From: Antedon mediterranea
Lineage: Eukaryota; Echinodermata; Crinoidea; Comatulida; Antedonidae
Assembly: GCF_964355755.1 (NCBI RefSeq)
Contig: NC_092677.1
Location: forward strand, 23,530,101-23,594,100
Length of the DNA: 64,000 nucleotides
Reading direction: 5' to 3'
The notes under the pieces are model-generated. The model was not told where the DNA came from. It made no database searches and saw nothing but the letters and a program-made list of their open reading frames with translations. Shown here in pieces: positions 59,767 to 64,000 of the stretch (positions are counted from its first letter, which is position 1; each line of letters starts with the position of its first letter). Made by a program: the position numbers and the translations under genes.

Positions 59767-60129
59767 CTAGAAATCATTAGAAAGATTGTGATTGAAAATT
59801 TTATTCCAATCCGTGCAGAGTGTATTAAAGAATAAATATGGTAATTGTACTCACATTTAATGGGAGTCAAAATAATATGCGAAAATACATGACACGAACG
59901 AATCTACAATTTATTCTCCCTAAGAGTTATCTAAGTACAATTATACCTTTAAAACGCAGAGTAAAAAAGAAACAAAACAAACGAATTATGATAGGTAATA
60001 ACATAAATTTATTAAATAAAAATCACTGGTTAAAACTATAATTTATATACTATTATTTACATGACGTCATTCAGGTCGTACAATGTTTACGTTAGCCTAT
60101 GAACTATTAAAAACGTTCTCAAAGTTTAA

Positions 60130-60841
60130 TCAGCAAGTTCTATGAGTATGTAAAAATAAGTTGTTATTATAAGACACGTGATTAGATGCTGGCTGGAGTT
60201 TGGTAGTCAGTTGATAGCTGGTGACGACGTCTGTCCAGTAGTCTGGTGAGATGCTTGAGAAGTTGTAGTTGAAGACCTCACTCCATTCCATTTCTTTATC
60301 ATTGTTCTTTGTACCTTCTTCGTTTTGTGTGATGGATTCAGATTCGTCTAACATGGCTGTAAAAGATAATCAAATTATTTAATATAAATATATAAAAATG
60401 TAACGACAACGTGATTAAAAGAATTTTATGAAAGACATTATTACATTATAATAATGTTCGTCCTTCTATTAGTATTTTAAACTTTAGAAAATCTTTTAGT
60501 ATGATAAACACACAACAGTACTTACAAGGACATCCCATTTGAAGCTCACGTAATAAATCGGCATCACTGTCGTCACTGGTCTCACGGTCGCTATCACTGG
60601 TATAGTCGTCATCGCTGACCTCACATTCGGGAGACTCACACACTGGCGTTGTAGAATCACTTGGTAGATGTGGAAAGTAGATTCTGAGATTTGAATCCAT
60701 TTCAGTTTGTAGAAGATCTTCTCTTGACAAATACGGTAGTGGACTGTCATCTTCTTCGATGTCATCATGGAAGGTTGTAGAATACATTTCATACCACGGG
60801 AGTCTGTTATAGTCACCAATTGAAGATGTTCCAGGATTCAT
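60130..60841 (-). CDS. small acidic two-exon protein, array copy 4 (180 aa)
   Basis: Exons 60526-60841 and 60130-60356. A 21-nt in-frame deletion removes seven residues including one Cys (CESPDVLMTCDECEVS becomes CESPECEVS), and CET is changed to RET. The frame, splice sites and the remaining motifs are kept, so the deletion supports a protein-level constraint. AATAAA is at 60008-60013 (minus). Confidence 0.8.
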
Positions 60842-61072
60842 TGTGGTATTACGGATTAATTGCAGAATACGTAAAACTTGACGTAATTAAGCAGATCGTT
60901 GGTTCAGATATTTACGTTATAGCAGTTGAATGTCTATTGAGAAATTGATGACAATTCTACAAATCACTTGTTTTTATCACGTGGGTTTACTTTCCCTATT
61001 GTTTTAATTATTATTTGTTAGCCAATCAAAATGTGTTAAAATTCGCGGTTCCGTCGTAAATCGGTGGCGGCA

Positions 61073-61383
61073 TCAATCAATCAATCAATCGTTCGATTTA
61101 TATAGCGCCATTCCAACATTCATTGCTCATGGCGCTGTAGACAAAATCAGAAAAGGTGAGTTTTGAGTAGTGACTTAAAGTGACTCAATAACGATGTGTG
61201 TTTAATGTTCAAGGGTAGGTGGTTCCAGAGCCTAGGTCCAGCAACACTGAAAGTCCGATCTCTCCAACTATGTTTGCTCCTTGGAATGTCCAGTAGCACC
61301 TGATGACTAGATCTTAGTTCTCGCTTTCCCTTCTTGACTGTCAACAATTCTGAGACATATTTTGGAGCGTAACTATTTAGGCA
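61073..61383 (-). mobile_element. 5'-truncated non-LTR retrotransposon inserted in unit 4
   Basis: The minus reading includes RTFSVAGPRLWNHLPLNIKH and LLSHFKSLLKTHLF (61147-61347), a classic CR1/L2-type polymerase C-terminus. It ends in GGCGCTATATAAATCGAACG and an (ATTG)n tail at 61073-61090. It interrupts the promoter-side flank of gene copy 4 exactly where unit 1 reads GGTGGCGGAATGACG. No obvious target duplication. Confidence 0.88.
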
Positions 61384-62006
61384 TGACGTTTGATGATTGA
61401 TAACGCTGCTTTAACAATAGAGACATTATTTAAAACTATAAATACGAGCTAATTATTATATCAAAAAATTAAGATTAAAATAATTAGAAACGTCATAATA
61501 TTTTAATCCTATACAATATGATGGAATAAGTAAAAACTGTTGAATATATTTAGGTATATTTTTAAAATAAAATTTGATAAAATAATTTTTGTTCTTCCAT
61601 TACTTGAAATCAGTTTAAATGAAATATTTTGAATACATTAACTTTATATTTTCGATTAAATCTTAAAAATTTGTGAAATTATAGGCCTACAATGTTATTA
61701 TTAAGAAGCTATATCTGATGCAGCCCATATCAGTTATAAGTTAAATTATCTTTTAAAAAATGCAATTAATTTAACACTATCATATTTTCTAAAAAAATAA
61801 TAGTGAAGATTGAACTAGTTTAGTTTTTATTCACCCTAAGTTCTTATAGAACTAAAATAAATGTACAAGCTCTTAATTTGAGTGCATTTAAGTAGCAAGA
61901 AGATACAATATAATAGGTTCACTTAACTAAAGTAATTGTTTGAACCATTTAAGCCTATTAAAATTGAAAAAAACTTTGGGCAATTAAAACATTCGTAGTT
62001 TGTGAA

Positions 62007-62079
62007 GCCCGGTTAGCTCAGTTGGTAGAGCATCAGACTTTTAATCTGAGGGTCAAGGGTTCAAGTCCCTTATTGGGCG
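62007..62079 (+). tRNA. tRNA-Lys (UUU), unit 4, intact
   Basis: 73 nt, identical to the unit 1 gene. A single tRNA lies in this unit, as in unit 1. A TTTTTT terminator follows at 62084-62089. Confidence 0.96.
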
Positions 62080-63040
62080 TAATGTTTTTTACATTTTATT
62101 ATCTTTTTTAGTACTTAAAAACAACTTATGAATCACAGAACTTTCTGTTATGTCTCTCAGTTAGAGGATCAAACCTTTGTCTTCTATTAATCTAAATAAG
62201 TACATCGATTTAAATATTTTTTGAAACATTATAATTATGTCTTTAGGTTAAAATATTTGGAAAATCATACAATGTTACACGCAGCCCGTTTGTTTAAGTT
62301 GATATAACCTGTTTACTATCCTATAATATTAGAAATACTCTGAAATATAATCTTTTAAGTACATTCATGATTACTTGTACATTCATTTAAAACTTTATAT
62401 ATGTTTGTTTTTTTTTAATTTTACCCATTGTATTTTTTAACTACATGTGTTTCTTTCCACTTTTATTTCCTTTCTTGCAGTATAAAAATATGTTAATTAT
62501 TGGTTGTATGTTCGTTGCTACTCTGTATTTCTCTATAACTTGTAGAAATAACTGTTTAATATTTGTTTTTTAATTTGGTTACCCTACTAAATAAAATGTG
62601 TTACCAGGAAAGAGTGTTCACTCATCCCTGGTGTTACTATGTCAGTACCAATAAATGAAATCAATTCGTTTCTTTCTTGCCGTGGTACTTTGAAAAGTAT
62701 ACTGTATTTTTCTATTGCTGTATTTAGAATTAAAAACCAATGGGCAATTTAAAACGAATGGCTTATGTAGTCAACGGGAACCACGGCCGGTTACACACCC
62801 ACAGTATTATTGTGTTCACATCACAATATCAATACAATTCAATCGGAAACGCCTTTCTTTTATGAAATATACAACTGGAATATCTATGCTATTACTGTTA
62901 TTTTGGGCCTTATAAGTAACAAATGATTGGTAGAAGTTATTGCTGTACATTATAAATTAAGCAATTTAAAAAAAAATGTAGGCCTATTTGGTACAAATGT
63001 TTCTTTTTCAAAATGCAGTTAATTTAACATTATAATTGTT
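62080..63040. other. spacer of unit 4
   Basis: Resembles the unit 1 spacer more than units 2 and 3 (same frameshifted TTTTTTAATTTGG and TATGTCAGTACC). No supported gene. Confidence 0.55.
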
Positions 63041-63408
63041 CTAGAAATCATTAGAAAGATTGTGATTGAAAATTTTATTCCAATCCGTGCAGAGTGTATT
63101 AAAGAATAAATATGGTAATTGTACTCACATTTAATGAGAGTCAAAATAATATGCGAAAATACATGACACGAACGAATCTACAATTTATTCTCCCTAAGAG
63201 TTATCTAAGTACAATTATACCTTTAAAACGCAGAGTAAAAAAGAAACAAAACAAACGAATTATGATAGGTAATAACATAAATTTATTAAATAAAAATCAC
63301 TGGTTAAAACTATAATTTATATACTGTACTATTATTTACATGACGTCATTCAGGTCGTACAATGTTTACGTTAGCCTATGAACTATTAAAAACGTTCTCA
63401 AAGTTTAA

Positions 63409-64000
63409 TCAGCAAGTTCTATGAGTATGTAAAAATAAGTTGTTATTATAAGACACGTGATTAGATGCTGGCTGGAGTTTGGTAGTCAGTTGATAGCTGG
63501 TGACGACGTCTGTCCAGTAGTCTGGTGAGATGCTTGAGAAGTTGTAGTTGAAGACCTCACTCCATTCCATTTCTTGATCATTGTTCTTTGTACCTTCTTC
63601 GTTTTGTGTGATGGATTCAGATTCGTCTAACATGGCTGTAAAAGATAATCAAATTATTTAATATAAATATATAAAAATGTAACGACAACGTGATTAAAAG
63701 AATTTTATGAAAGACATTATTACATTATAATAATGTTCGTCCTTCTATTAGTATTTTAAACTTTAGAGAAACTTTTAGTATGATAAACACACAACAGTAC
63801 TTACATGGACATCCCATTTGAAGCTCACGTAATAAATCGGCATCACTGTCGTCACTGGTCTCACGGTCGCTATCACTGGTATAGTCGTCATCGCTGACCT
63901 CACATTCGGGAGACTCACACACTGGCGTTGTAGAATCACTTGGTAGATGTGGAAAGTAGATTCTGAGATTTGAATCCATTTCAGTTTGTAGAAGATCTTC
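63409..64000 (-). CDS. small acidic two-exon protein, array copy 5 (partial at window edge)
   Basis: Exon 2 is 63409-63635. Exon 1 starts at its 3' end at 63805 and runs past 64000, so the N-terminus is missing. It shares the seven-residue deletion and the RET change with copy 4; the linker has NNDQEMEW. AATAAA is at 63282-63287 (minus). Confidence 0.78.

Larger units (their letters stand above)
50214..64000. repeat. tandem segmental array: acidic-protein gene plus tRNA-Lys, 4.3 units
   Basis: Units begin at a shared CTAGAAATCA: 50214-53159 (2946 bp), 53160-56463 (3304), 56464-59766 (3303), 59767-63040 (3274) and 63041 onward, cut by the window. Each carries a minus-strand two-exon gene and divergent plus-strand tRNA-Lys sequence. 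Units 2 and 3 are almost identical. Unit 1 is the most diverged in its gene, yet unit 4's tRNA-side half resembles unit 1's. Confidence 0.97.

Noticed and set aside
52834-62915. 66-68-codon plus frame after the tRNA in each unit
   Set aside because: Its C-terminal half differs by frame between units 1/4 and 2/3, so no constraint is visible.
53231-63315. 67-codon basic plus frame just past each gene's 3' end
   Set aside because: Present only in the near-identical units 2-5 and broken by indels in unit 1. It overlaps the minus-gene 3' UTR and polyadenylation signal.

Overview
This is AT-rich metazoan nuclear DNA: introns with GT-AG splice sites, a WD40 gene with a 14.5-kb intron, eukaryotic tRNA-Lys genes with Pol III T-run terminators, tRNA-derived SINEs, non-LTR retrotransposon 3' ends and many MITE-like elements. 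The repeat style (GGCC/CTAG-rich simple sequence, TA-flanked MITEs) suggests a marine invertebrate deuterostome, possibly an echinoderm. That assignment is inference; nothing in the window settles the species.

Layout. (1) Positions 116-28412, minus strand: the 5' part of a WD40-repeat gene I identify as WDR89. Five coding exons are joined by phase-consistent introns, and the gene runs off the left edge. Its introns carry most of the window's tandem repeats: a 2.8-kb 26-bp C/G-asymmetric minisatellite (2583-5382), a 13-bp minisatellite (8612-9172), a 24-bp minisatellite ending 57 bp from a 5' splice site (14146-14664), and a 27/26-bp minisatellite ending 101 bp from another 5' splice site (24802-26757). 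MITEs, SINEs and retrotransposon tails fill much of the rest. (2) Positions 28.4-50.2 kb: gene-poor DNA with mobile-element remnants, including a 1.56-kb foldback-like element with a 9-bp target duplication, piggyBac-like and Tc1/mariner-like MITEs, a decayed zinc-knuckle ORF1 and reverse-transcriptase C-termini. Two isolated exon-like segments there could not be assigned. (3) Positions 50.2-64.0 kb: a tandem array of 4.3 units of about 2.9-3.3 kb. Each unit has a two-exon minus-strand gene for a small acidic protein (180-187 aa) of unrecognised family and, divergently on the plus strand, one to three tRNA-Lys(UUU) copies, some intact and some decayed. The array continues past the right edge.

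The long open frames inside minisatellites are artefacts of stop-free repeat units. The most interesting items are the co-amplified tRNA-Lys/acidic-protein array and a 31-36-bp palindromic insertion seen at two independent sites, each flanked by a perfect 7-bp direct repeat.
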